From Betaproteobacteria bacterium (lineage in GTDB: Bacteria > Verrucomicrobiota > Verrucomicrobiia > Methylacidiphilales > UBA1321), in the NCBI GenBank assembly GCA_903970275.1, contig CAJCIA010000079.1:1-53452 (forward strand): a stretch of 53,452 nt of DNA, read 5' to 3'. Made by a program: the position numbers and the translations under genes. The notes under the pieces were generated by a model, which was not told where the DNA came from, searched no databases, and was given only the letters and a program-made list of their open reading frames with translations. This document shows, piece after piece, positions 9,233-17,499 of this stretch (position 1 is its first letter; each line of letters starts with the position of its first letter).

Positions 9233-9969
9233 TTATACTTCCCCCGCAGGTATTTGACGATTACACCCAGAACTTCGAATCCGTAAGCGATGGGTTTGAC
9301 GTTCGATTTTTCGCTTCCGTAGTGCGTGGGGATGGGGAGGTCGGCGATTCTTAACTTCTTTTTTCCGGCGACCAAAAGCATTTCTCCGTCATAATGGAAG
9401 TCGTTGCTTAGCTTTTCGAATGGAATGGTCTCCAGCGCCTTTCTACTATAGAGCATATAGCCGCTATGGTATTCAGAAAGATTGAGCCCATAGGCGATAT
9501 TTTCGATCGTGGTGAGCAAAACATTGGCGATGAACTTATAGACCGGCATGCCCCCCCGGATGGCAGCGCCAAAGGTCTTCATGCGGGAACCCAAAACAAC
9601 ATCAGCCTGATCCTTGACGAGCGGGGCGTACAACTCAGCCATGATTTCCGGGGCGTATTGGCCGTCCGCGTGGAGGAGCACCGCGATGTCAGCTCCCAAT
9701 TCCAGGGCGCGTCGAAATCCCTTTTTTTGCGCCCCGCCGTAGCCCGGATAATCGCGGACTAGAATCTCAACTTTCGGATATAGGGCTTCCAGCTCCGGGG
9801 TAGATGACCGGGGCGTTCGGGGATCAATGTCCTCGATAATCAGGATTCTGAATACCTCGTGATATACTTCAGGCGTGATACGGGCGAGAACCGAAGGGAG
9901 CGTCTGTGCGGCTTTATAGGCAGGAATGACAACAACGATTCGCTTCGCGGATAGGTCGTTTTCGCCCAT
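9211..9969 (-). CDS. Family 2 glycosyltransferase, polyprenyl-phosphate sugar synthase type
   Basis: A 252-residue GT2 enzyme of the dolichyl-phosphate mannose synthase type. VVVIPAYKAAQTLPSVLA is near residue 12, a IIEDID acidic strand near 44, and LLHADGQYAPE near 98 carries the Asp-x-Asp-like metal/nucleotide site. SGYMLYSRKALE near 168 is the acceptor-site pattern. The family transfers a hexose from a nucleotide sugar to polyprenyl phosphate at the cytoplasmic face. No transmembrane tail is evident. It is convergent with the polytopic GT-C-like gene and overlaps its 3' end by 22 bp. The protein may provide that neighbour's lipid-linked donor (inference from adjacency). Confidence 0.88.
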   Translation of the reverse strand: MGENDLSAKRIVVVIPAYKAAQTLPSVLARITPEVYHEVFRILIIEDIDPRTPRSSTPELEALYPKVEILVRDYPGYGGAQKKGFRRALELGADIAVLLHADGQYAPEIMAELYAPLVKDQADVVLGSRMKTFGAAIRGGMPVYKFIANVLLTTIENIAYGLNLSEYHSGYMLYSRKALETIPFEKLSNDFHYDGEMLLVAGKKKLRIADLPIPTHYGSEKSNVKPIAYGFEVLGVIVKYLRGKYNYDTPRS

Positions 9970-10691
9970 AGGCGCCGTTCTTAACGAAGATCGTCCAGAC
10001 TGTCAACGCTACCGGTCGAATGACATTCTATATAGGTGATTAGCACCTAGTTTACAGCTCCGAATGGTATTCACTCTAAAGAACTTTCTAGAGAAGGGAG
10101 CCGTGGAAAACTCGAATTGGGCCAGGCGGCAATTGGCGAACGTCTCGACAGTACGTTGCAAGGTCGCGATTTCTATCACGGCCGCGAAAACCGCGACATC
10201 ATCGAGCCCGAGCGTCTCTACACCCTCACCCAGATGGATCATCCGGAATGCCGTCCAACGAAAAGTTAATCGCCTCCTTGGAGAAAGTGGGGCCAGAGAA
10301 AACAAAGCTGATCTTGCCCGCGTCAAACCAGCTCTTCAACGTCGACCAACGCGATGAGCGTGGTCAGGCGGTTCGGCACGTTCAAATCTGGGGACTAACT
10401 GGAATATAAACTGGGTTTGATGGCCAGCTTCGAGGTTGAGGCACGCAATTCGCTGCAAGAAGCACGAGGCAAGGCAGCTGGCCGCTGCGCCGTTTGACCT
10501 TCGCACTGAGAATACCGCTCAGTCTCAGCGAAGCAAACGGCTTATCGAAGTACCTACAGACAAATATGAAGCGCTGCAAATCGTCTTGCTGACCGCGCGA
10601 AATGCAAAGGCTTAAGCGGTCAAGAGGGTAATCGCATTGCGATTCCCAGAGAGGAGGCGCGTGGTCAGCACGGGTGGCGGCCGGAAGGCAC
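9970..10691 (+). other. Gap without intact gene; possible coding relics
   Basis: No convincing intact gene. Two open stretches in different plus-strand frames look like decayed coding sequence. One runs from about 10047 to 10269 without a start codon and contains the residues GRDFYHGRENRDIIEPERLY. The other begins at an ATG near 10244 and runs about 53 codons, with VGPEKTKLILPASNQLFN, to a TAA near 10409. Together they resemble one gene broken by a frameshift, but I do not recognise the family. The remainder up to 10690 shows nothing definite, apart from the presumed promoter region of the following glycosyltransferase. Confidence 0.3.
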
Positions 10692-11981
10692 ATGATTTGC
10701 AGGGCACGACGTATGACCAAGTTTCCCCGCTTCCGTTCCTCCTTCGGCGCGACTTCCTTTGCCCGCAGGATGCTTGGGCGGTCGTGGGCGGCCGGAAAGA
10801 CGCCGCGTCGCACCCCGATTGTCGTCCACTGCCATCTTTCCTGGGACAATGTCTGGCAGCGGCCGCAGCAGTATCTTTCGCGTCTCGCGCAGTGGCACCC
10901 AGTTTTGTTTGTGGAAACAGAGGTCCGCGATGGAGACTTCGATGCTTTTTATGAGCACCGTCCGGCGGCCGGTTGTTCCGGCGTCACGCAGCTGAAGGTG
11001 GTGTTCCCGCACAGCGTGTGGGGGGATGGAGCGTATGTCGATCGGGAACGTCGGCGACTGCTCAAGACGGCGCTTCTGGAGCCGTCGCTCCGTCAGTACA
11101 ACCGGCCCATTCAATGGTTCTACGATCCCATGGCGGTCACGGCTTTTCTGGGCCAGTTGGATGAATCGCTTGTCGTTTACGACTGCATGGATGAGTTGTC
11201 GCAGTTTCGCGGGGCGCCGCCCGAAATGCTCAAACGTGAGCAGGAGCTGCTGAAGCACGCCGATCTGGTCTTCTGCGGCGGACGCCGCCTGCACCGGGTG
11301 AAGAGTGCCTTTCATGCGGATTGTCACTTTTTTGGCTGTGGAGTCGACGTGCAGCATTTTGGGCGCGCCTTGAAGCGCAGCACCTCGGTACCGGAGGATA
11401 TCAGGTCACTACCCCGTCCGATCTTCGGCTACTACGGGGTGGTTGATGAGCGGCTTGATTACGATCTTCTACTGGAACTGGCCCGCCAGACGGTCGGCAG
11501 CATCGTCATTGTCGGGCCGACGGCAAAAGTCCGCCCAGAAGAACTCCCCGCACATCCTAGGCTTCACTGGCTCGGTCGCCGCGAATACCAGGATTTGCCA
11601 CGTTACTCAAAGCGGTTCGACGTTTGCCTGATGCCGTTTGCGCTCAACGAAGCAACGGAATTCATCAATCCCACGAAGGCATTGGAATACCTAGCGGCCG
11701 GCCGACCGGTCGTTTCAACCGCCGTTGCCGACGTTGTTTCGCTCTTTTCCGATGTGGTCAAGATCGCCTCGTCACGAGATGAATTCATCTCGCATTGTCA
11801 GGAGCAGGCCAAGGCGCCCTCCCGCCACATGCAGCGAGCCCGCCTGCGCCGGGCCGAGGCAAATACGTGGGACCGTCTCACGGCCGAAATCGAGAATCAG
11901 ATTCGTCGCAAAGAGGCGGCCCTGGCCGGAGCTCTGCCCGAGTCCGCAGGCGCCCTTTCTGCGGAAACGAGCTCCGTCTGA
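10692..11981 (+). CDS. Glycosyltransferase, GT4-like (group 1)
   Basis: About 429 residues with a GT-B fold. The N-terminal half has VVHCHLSWDNVWQRPQQYLS, typical of a group that takes nucleotide sugars and acts in exopolysaccharide assembly. The middle carries DLVFCGGRRL and FFGCGVDVQHF. The C-terminal half has IFGYYGVVDERLDYDLL, VGPTAKV and the nucleotide-sugar-binding E-x7-E-like segment EFINPTKALEYLAAGRPVVST. The start is uncertain: an ATG at 10692 is preceded by GGAAGG, a further ATG lies at 10713, and a GTG at 10674; homology begins well after all of them. It ends two bases before the UDP-galactopyranose mutase ATG, so the pair is likely one transcript and the enzyme may use UDP-galactofuranose (inference). 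Confidence 0.85.
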   Translation: MICRARRMTKFPRFRSSFGATSFARRMLGRSWAAGKTPRRTPIVVHCHLSWDNVWQRPQQYLSRLAQWHPVLFVETEVRDGDFDAFYEHRPAAGCSGVTQLKVVFPHSVWGDGAYVDRERRRLLKTALLEPSLRQYNRPIQWFYDPMAVTAFLGQLDESLVVYDCMDELSQFRGAPPEMLKREQELLKHADLVFCGGRRLHRVKSAFHADCHFFGCGVDVQHFGRALKRSTSVPEDIRSLPRPIFGYYGVVDERLDYDLLLELARQTVGSIVIVGPTAKVRPEELPAHPRLHWLGRREYQDLPRYSKRFDVCLMPFALNEATEFINPTKALEYLAAGRPVVSTAVADVVSLFSDVVKIASSRDEFISHCQEQAKAPSRHMQRARLRRAEANTWDRLTAEIENQIRRKEAALAGALPESAGALSAETSSV

Positions 11982-11983
11982 AC

Positions 11984-13090
11984 ATGGTTGATTACGTGAT
12001 CGTTGGGGCGGGCTTCGCCGGCAGCGTCCTTGCGGAACGGCTGGCGAGCTATGGCAAGACGGTTGTCCTAGTCGATGCGCGAAACCACATCGGAGGGAAT
12101 GCCTACGATCATTACGACGACGCGGGCATTCTGGTCCACCGCTATGGCCCTCACATCTTTCACACGAACTCGGAGGAGATCTTTCGCTACCTGAGCCGGT
12201 TCACGAAATGGCGGCCTTACCAACACCGCGTGCGTGCAGTGGTGGATGGACAGACCGTGCCGATCCCGATCAACCTCGACACGATTAATTCGCTTTATGG
12301 CCTCTCCCTGGATTCAAATGGGATGACCGAGTTTCTCGCCAAGCGGGCGGAGAAGCCCTTGGCGATCACGACCTCGGAGGATGTGATCGTGTCGAAGGTG
12401 GGCCGCGAGTTGTACGAGAAATTCTTCCGGAACTACACGCGCAAGCAATGGGGGTTGGATCCGTCGGAGCTGGACGCCAGCGTCACCGCGCGCGTGCCGA
12501 CGCGGACGAATCGCGATGACCGCTACTTTTCCGACGCGTTTCAGTCGATGCCGCTCCACGGGTTCACGCGCATGTTTGAGAACATGCTGGATCACCCTCG
12601 AATCAAGATCGTGCTGAACACGAGCTTCCGCGAGGTGGCGGGGCATATCGCGTACAAGGAACTTATCTTCACCGGGCCGATCGACGCCTTTTTCAACTAT
12701 CGCTTTGGCAAGCTCCCCTATCGCTCGATCGAGTTTGAGCACCAGACCTGCGACCAGGAGGTTTTTCAGGAAACGCCCGTTGTCAATTACCCCAACGACT
12801 ATCTTTATACCCGGGTAACTGAGTTCAAGCATCTCACTGGGCAGAAGCATCCAAAGACGAGCATCGTCTATGAGTATCCGACGGCGGAAGGTGATCCCTA
12901 TTATCCGATCCCAAGGGCGGAGAACGCGAATCTATACCGGCAATACAAGGAGCTGGCCGCCTGTACGCCGAACGTGCATTTCGTGGGACGACTTGGCACC
13001 TACAAGTACTATAATATGGATCAGGTAGTCGGGCAGGCTCTCACGACGTTTCGGCATTTAACGGCTCAAACCAAGGCGCAAGTGGCGTAA
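11984..13090 (+). CDS. glf: UDP-galactopyranose mutase
   Basis: A 368-residue flavoprotein that interconverts UDP-galactopyranose and UDP-galactofuranose in the cytosol. The N-terminal FAD-binding IVGAGFAGSVLAE is near residues 5-17, and GGNAYDHYD and GPHIFHTN follow in the usual order. RNYTRKQWGLDPSEL and VPTRTNRDDRYFSD carry conserved arginines and tyrosines of the substrate site. GRLGTYKYYNMDQVVGQAL at the C-terminus is the second FAD-contact region. Length and motif order are those of the bacterial family. The ATG is two bases after the upstream glycosyltransferase stop, and ten bases with an AGGAGG site separate it from the next gene. It points to a galactofuranose-containing glycan. Confidence 0.95.
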   Translation: MVDYVIVGAGFAGSVLAERLASYGKTVVLVDARNHIGGNAYDHYDDAGILVHRYGPHIFHTNSEEIFRYLSRFTKWRPYQHRVRAVVDGQTVPIPINLDTINSLYGLSLDSNGMTEFLAKRAEKPLAITTSEDVIVSKVGRELYEKFFRNYTRKQWGLDPSELDASVTARVPTRTNRDDRYFSDAFQSMPLHGFTRMFENMLDHPRIKIVLNTSFREVAGHIAYKELIFTGPIDAFFNYRFGKLPYRSIEFEHQTCDQEVFQETPVVNYPNDYLYTRVTEFKHLTGQKHPKTSIVYEYPTAEGDPYYPIPRAENANLYRQYKELAACTPNVHFVGRLGTYKYYNMDQVVGQALTTFRHLTAQTKAQVA

Positions 13091-13100
13091 AGGAGGGGAA

Positions 13101-15251
13101 ATGGAAATCTGGGGCGGCATCGAATGTACGCTTAATCGGGTACGCGAGAGGTACCACGATCAGCTCGACCGCAGCGGGCATCTCCATCGCTTGGGCGATC
13201 TTGCGCTGATCGCCGGACTCGGTATTCGAAAATTGCGGTACCCGGTGCAGTGGGAACGTGTGCAGCCGCTATCTTCGGCGCAATTCGATTGGACCTTTCC
13301 CGATTACCGGCTGGCCGAGTTGCAGGAACTCGGCGTCGAGCCCATTGTGGGCCTGCTCCACCATGGCAGCGGTCCCCGATGGACCAACTTGCTGGATCCG
13401 AATTTCCCCCGCCAGCTGGCCGACTTTGCCTTGGCCGTTGCGGAACGCTTTCCGCATGTGCGGGATTTCACCCCAGTGAATGAGCCGCTGACCACCGCAC
13501 GCTTTAGCGCGCTTTACGGGCACTGGTTCCCGCATCGCGCGGATGACCGCTCTTTTGCGCAAGCGCTGTTGAACCAGGTTGAGGGAACCATGCGCGCCAT
13601 GGACATGATTCGGACGGTGCGGCCCGATGCCCGCCTGATCCAAACCGAAGACATCGCGAAGGTTTTAAGCACACCGCAGCTGGCGTATCAGGCGAACTTC
13701 GAAAACGCGCGACGCTGGATCACGTTTGACATGCTGGCCGGGCGTTTTGGTGAGCACCATCCGCTGTGGAGCTTCCTGCTTGCCAGCGGCGCATCGGAAC
13801 GGCAAATGCGATTCATCGCGGACCACAGTTGCTGCGTGGATGTGCTGGGCGCCAATTACTATGTCACGAGCGAACGGTGGCTCGATGAAGATGTCGCCGC
13901 CCATCCTCCGGAGAGTCACGGAGGCAACGGGCGCAATCGCTACGCCGATGTCGCGGCTGTTCGCGGCTGCCCCGATCAGGTGAGTGGGATTGAGAGAATC
14001 ACGGAGGAGGTCTGGACGCGCTATCGTTTGCCGCTGGCCATCACGGAGTGCCACTTGGGCTGCACCCGCGAGGAACAGGTGAGATGGCTGATGGAAGCTG
14101 TGCAGGCGGCACAGAACTTGGAGGCGAAGGGCGCCGAGATTGAGGCGGTGACGGCTTGGGCACTCCTTGGCGCGTTTGACTGGAACTCCCTGGTGACCGC
14201 TGAAGTCGGTACTTACGAGCCGGGCGCCTTCGACGTGCGCTCGGGAATTCCCCGTCCCACGCTGTTGGCAAGGGCCATTGGCGATTTGACTGTCGGCCGT
14301 TGCTTCGACCATCCCGTCTTGCGCACACCCGGATGGTGGCATCGGCCGGAGTGTCTCGTTCCCGGGCCTCCAGCCACCTTCAGCAGCCATGCGGGACCGC
14401 CGATTTTGGTGCTGGGTGGAGCGGGAAATTTGGCCCGCACGCTCCGGCGGGTATGCGAGTCGAGGGGCCTTGCCTGCCGTAATCTTTCCCGGCACGAGGC
14501 GGATGTCTGTGACGTGACGACACTGCGGCGATGCCTGCAGGAGCATCAGCCCTGGGCGGTGGTCAATGCCTCCGGCTACACGCTCGTGGATGAAGCAGAA
14601 GCGGACCGTGAGCGCTGCTTTGAAGTCAACGAGATCGGCGCCCGTAATGCGGCCGCCGTGTGCGCGGAGGCGGGTCTTCCGTATGTCGCGTTTTCCAGCG
14701 ACCTTGTCTTTGACGGGCAAAAGTCGGATCCTTACCTTGAATCGGACCGCACGAGCCCGATCAGCGTATACGGCGAAAGCAAAGCCATGGGAGAGCGAGC
14801 GATCCTCGAAGCGCATCGACAAAGCCTCGTGATCCGCACCTCGGCTCTGTTTGATCCGTGGAGCGCCAGCCACTTCGCGGCGCAGGTGCTCATGCAAAAC
14901 GACAGCCTTCTGGTGCTGCCCGAGGGGCGCATCTCGCCCACGTACACCGTCGATCTCTGCCAGGGGATGCTCGACCTTTTGCTCGATGGCGAATCCGGCA
15001 TCTGGCACGCCGCGAACGGCGGGGCTGTCACGTGGAGCGGCTTCGCCGAGCTTCTGTTCGATTCGTTTGGCCTGCCGATGCGGCAGTTGCGTGGCGAGAC
15101 AGCGGTAGCCAGGCGGCCGCAACAGAGTGTCTTAAAAAGCGAGAAGGGTTCGTTCATGCCCACCTTGGAGGATGCCATCGCGCGCTTCGCCCGCGACTTT
15201 CAGCCCGGGCTGGGCAACCTCGACGCGCAACGCGCCGCGGTGGCCGCTTGA
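13101..15251 (+). CDS. GH1-like glycosidase domain fused to RmlD-like reductase
   Basis: A 716-residue fusion. Residues 1-400 form a TIM barrel of glycoside hydrolase family 1 type. The acid/base Glu128 is in TPVNEP and the nucleophile Glu306 in AITECH, so both catalytic carboxylates are kept. There is no signal peptide, so the enzyme is cytosolic. Residues 424-700 form an RmlD-type SDR domain: VLGGAGNLARTL for the dinucleotide, FSSDLVFDG, and catalytic YGESK at 547-551. The start is fixed by an ideal AGGAGG six bases before the ATG. Pairing a hydrolase or transglycosidase with a nucleotide-sugar reductase suggests joint work on one sugar, in the glf operon. The actual substrates cannot be read from sequence. 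Confidence 0.85.
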   Translation: MEIWGGIECTLNRVRERYHDQLDRSGHLHRLGDLALIAGLGIRKLRYPVQWERVQPLSSAQFDWTFPDYRLAELQELGVEPIVGLLHHGSGPRWTNLLDPNFPRQLADFALAVAERFPHVRDFTPVNEPLTTARFSALYGHWFPHRADDRSFAQALLNQVEGTMRAMDMIRTVRPDARLIQTEDIAKVLSTPQLAYQANFENARRWITFDMLAGRFGEHHPLWSFLLASGASERQMRFIADHSCCVDVLGANYYVTSERWLDEDVAAHPPESHGGNGRNRYADVAAVRGCPDQVSGIERITEEVWTRYRLPLAITECHLGCTREEQVRWLMEAVQAAQNLEAKGAEIEAVTAWALLGAFDWNSLVTAEVGTYEPGAFDVRSGIPRPTLLARAIGDLTVGRCFDHPVLRTPGWWHRPECLVPGPPATFSSHAGPPILVLGGAGNLARTLRRVCESRGLACRNLSRHEADVCDVTTLRRCLQEHQPWAVVNASGYTLVDEAEADRERCFEVNEIGARNAAAVCAEAGLPYVAFSSDLVFDGQKSDPYLESDRTSPISVYGESKAMGERAILEAHRQSLVIRTSALFDPWSASHFAAQVLMQNDSLLVLPEGRISPTYTVDLCQGMLDLLLDGESGIWHAANGGAVTWSGFAELLFDSFGLPMRQLRGETAVARRPQQSVLKSEKGSFMPTLEDAIARFARDFQPGLGNLDAQRAAVAA

Positions 15252-15260
15252 AAGGTCGTC

Positions 15261-17384
15261 ATGCCGCGGCGCCACTTCCTCACCGCACCCTCGATCATCG
15301 AGGAACTGCCTTCGAAGGCGACCCAGGACGAGAAGGATGTTCGGTTTCGTCCTCCCGCCGTGCCGCTCATCGCGGTTGATCCCTACTTCAGCATTTGGTC
15401 CTGCGACAACAAGCTTACCGACGAGTGGTCCAAGCATTGGACCGGCCTCAGTCAGGGCCTCGGCGGCCTGCTCCGCATCGATGGCAAAGTTCATCGTTTC
15501 ATGGGTCCGGAGCCTCAGGACGTTCCCGAGATGCGGCAGGTGGGCCTGGCGGTTTTCCCCACGCGCACGGTCTATACCTTCCAGACCCGGGAAGTCGAAT
15601 TGCGCTTCGCGTTCCAAACGCCGGTGTTGCCGGATGATCTTGAAGTCTTCGCCTGGCCGGTAACCTACCTTCAGTTCTCGCTGCGCAGCCGCGACGGTCA
15701 GCCGCACGAAGGAGCGATCTATCTCGAGTTCTCGGCGGAGATCGTCGTCGACAACGACAACCAGCAGGTCGTCTGGTTCCGTCTGCAGCAGGAACATTCC
15801 GATGTCCTTGCCTGCGGATCGCGCGACCAGCGCGTTCTGGAAAAAAGCGGCGATAATGTCCGCATCGACTGGGGATTTCTCTACGTCGCGCTGCCCCGGA
15901 CGATGGACGGTCAGGCGGTGATCTCACGCCACGATCTCGCGCGTCGCGCCTTTGCCGCGAACCTGCCTTTTCCGCGGGACGACGATACGTGTTATCCCTG
16001 CGCGGTGTCGGACGGCTGGCCGCGCTTGTCGCTCAACATCCCGCTGCGGGCCGACGCGTCGACGGTCGCGACCAAGTACGCCCTGGTGGCTTATGACGAC
16101 CATTACTCCCTGGAATATCACGAGCGACGCCTCCGCCCCTACTGGCGGCGGCAGGGCGATTCGATCGGCGATCTGCTGCGCGCGGCGGTTGAACGCGAGG
16201 AGGAAATCCGGCGCCGCTGCGAGGAGTTTGATCGCCGCGTCGTCCGCGAGTTGTATGCTGCCGGCGGCCCCGAGTACGCACGCCTAGCCTGTTTGGCGTA
16301 TCGCCAAACCACCGCAGCCCACAAGCTGACGGCGGATTTCGACGGCATGCTGCTCTATTTCGCCAAGGAGAATTACAGCAACGGGTGCATGGGCACGGTT
16401 GACGTGACGTATCCGTCGGCGCCGTTCTTTCTCTATTTCAACCCCCGGCTGTTGCGGGCTCAGCTTGATCCCATCATGAGCTACGCCAAGTCGCCGCGCT
16501 GGAAGTTCCCCTTCGCGCCGCACGATCTGGGGGTCTACCCGAAGGCGAACGGACAGGTTTACGGCGGCGGCGAGCGGTCGGAGGACGACCAGATGCCGGT
16601 GGAGGAATGCGGCAACATGCTGATCCTGGCTGCCGCGCTGGTGCAGGCGGAAAAGGAGACAAGCTTCGCGGAACGGAATTGGGAACTGCTTTCCACTTGG
16701 GCGCGCTATCTGTTGGAAAAAGGTTTTGATCCTGCCCGGCAGCTTTGCACCGACGACTTCGCGGGCCGGCTGGCTCACAACACCAATCTGTCGATCAAAG
16801 CCATTCTGGCCTTGGGCGCATTTGCACAGCTTTGCCAAGCGACCGGTCGCGCCGAGGAGGCGCAAACGTATCGCGACTCGGCAGAATCCATGGTGCAGCA
16901 ATGGATCGCCGCGGCCTCGGATGAGGACCACTATCGGCTGACTTTTGACGGACCCGGCACGTGGAGCCTGAAGTACAATCTCTTTTGGGACAAGGCGCTC
17001 AAGCTCCACCTTTTTCCCTCGAAGGTGTTTCATACCGAAACTGCCTTCTATAAGAAAAAACAGAACCGTTACGGCCTGCCTCTCGACAGTCGCCGCACCT
17101 CCGGCAAGACGGACTGGATTGCCTGGTGGGCGGCGACCTGCGAGAACCGCGACGACTTCATCATATTCATCAAGCCGCTTTATCAGTGGTGCCAAAAGAC
17201 CAGCAGTCGGGTGCCGTTGCCCGACTGGTATTGGACAGACAGTGGCCGGCAGGTGACCTACTACTCATGGCGTTACGGTAAGCGCTTTGGGTTTCAGGCC
17301 CGCTCCGTAGTGGGAGGATTTTTTGCCAAGCTCTATATGGATTCACAATCGGGTTTGGGCAAGCCGGCTTCCCCTTCTATCTAG
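15261..17384 (+). CDS. DUF4965/DUF5127/DUF1793-type protein (glutaminase A-like fold), probable cytosolic glycosidase-like enzyme
   Basis: A 707-residue protein. The start VPLIAVDPYFSIWSCDNKLTD near residue 33 is the characteristic opening of this family. A beta-sandwich half (to about 300) precedes an alpha/alpha-toroid half with GCMGTVDVTYPSAPFF, MPVEECGNM and DDFAGRLAHNTNLSIKA. These are the hallmark acidic motifs of DUF4965/DUF1793 proteins, named after fungal glutaminase A but also likely to act on glycans. No signal peptide is visible, unlike many relatives. It begins ten bases after the GH1-RmlD fusion, with AAAGG before the ATG, and so belongs to the same operon. The last 13 residues after KLYMDSQ do not look like the family end; another frame downstream continues with plausible coding text. 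Confidence 0.8.
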   Translation: MPRRHFLTAPSIIEELPSKATQDEKDVRFRPPAVPLIAVDPYFSIWSCDNKLTDEWSKHWTGLSQGLGGLLRIDGKVHRFMGPEPQDVPEMRQVGLAVFPTRTVYTFQTREVELRFAFQTPVLPDDLEVFAWPVTYLQFSLRSRDGQPHEGAIYLEFSAEIVVDNDNQQVVWFRLQQEHSDVLACGSRDQRVLEKSGDNVRIDWGFLYVALPRTMDGQAVISRHDLARRAFAANLPFPRDDDTCYPCAVSDGWPRLSLNIPLRADASTVATKYALVAYDDHYSLEYHERRLRPYWRRQGDSIGDLLRAAVEREEEIRRRCEEFDRRVVRELYAAGGPEYARLACLAYRQTTAAHKLTADFDGMLLYFAKENYSNGCMGTVDVTYPSAPFFLYFNPRLLRAQLDPIMSYAKSPRWKFPFAPHDLGVYPKANGQVYGGGERSEDDQMPVEECGNMLILAAALVQAEKETSFAERNWELLSTWARYLLEKGFDPARQLCTDDFAGRLAHNTNLSIKAILALGAFAQLCQATGRAEEAQTYRDSAESMVQQWIAAASDEDHYRLTFDGPGTWSLKYNLFWDKALKLHLFPSKVFHTETAFYKKKQNRYGLPLDSRRTSGKTDWIAWWAATCENRDDFIIFIKPLYQWCQKTSSRVPLPDWYWTDSGRQVTYYSWRYGKRFGFQARSVVGGFFAKLYMDSQSGLGKPASPSI

Positions 17385-17499
17385 CCGCACAGGAGCGAAC
17401 TTTAGGAAGCAGTGCCACCGTCGATCTGGACCGGGGGAATGGATGGCTCTTGTTCATCGGAAGCGTGCGGCTGAAGTCGTCACGTCTATGACGGTGGAT

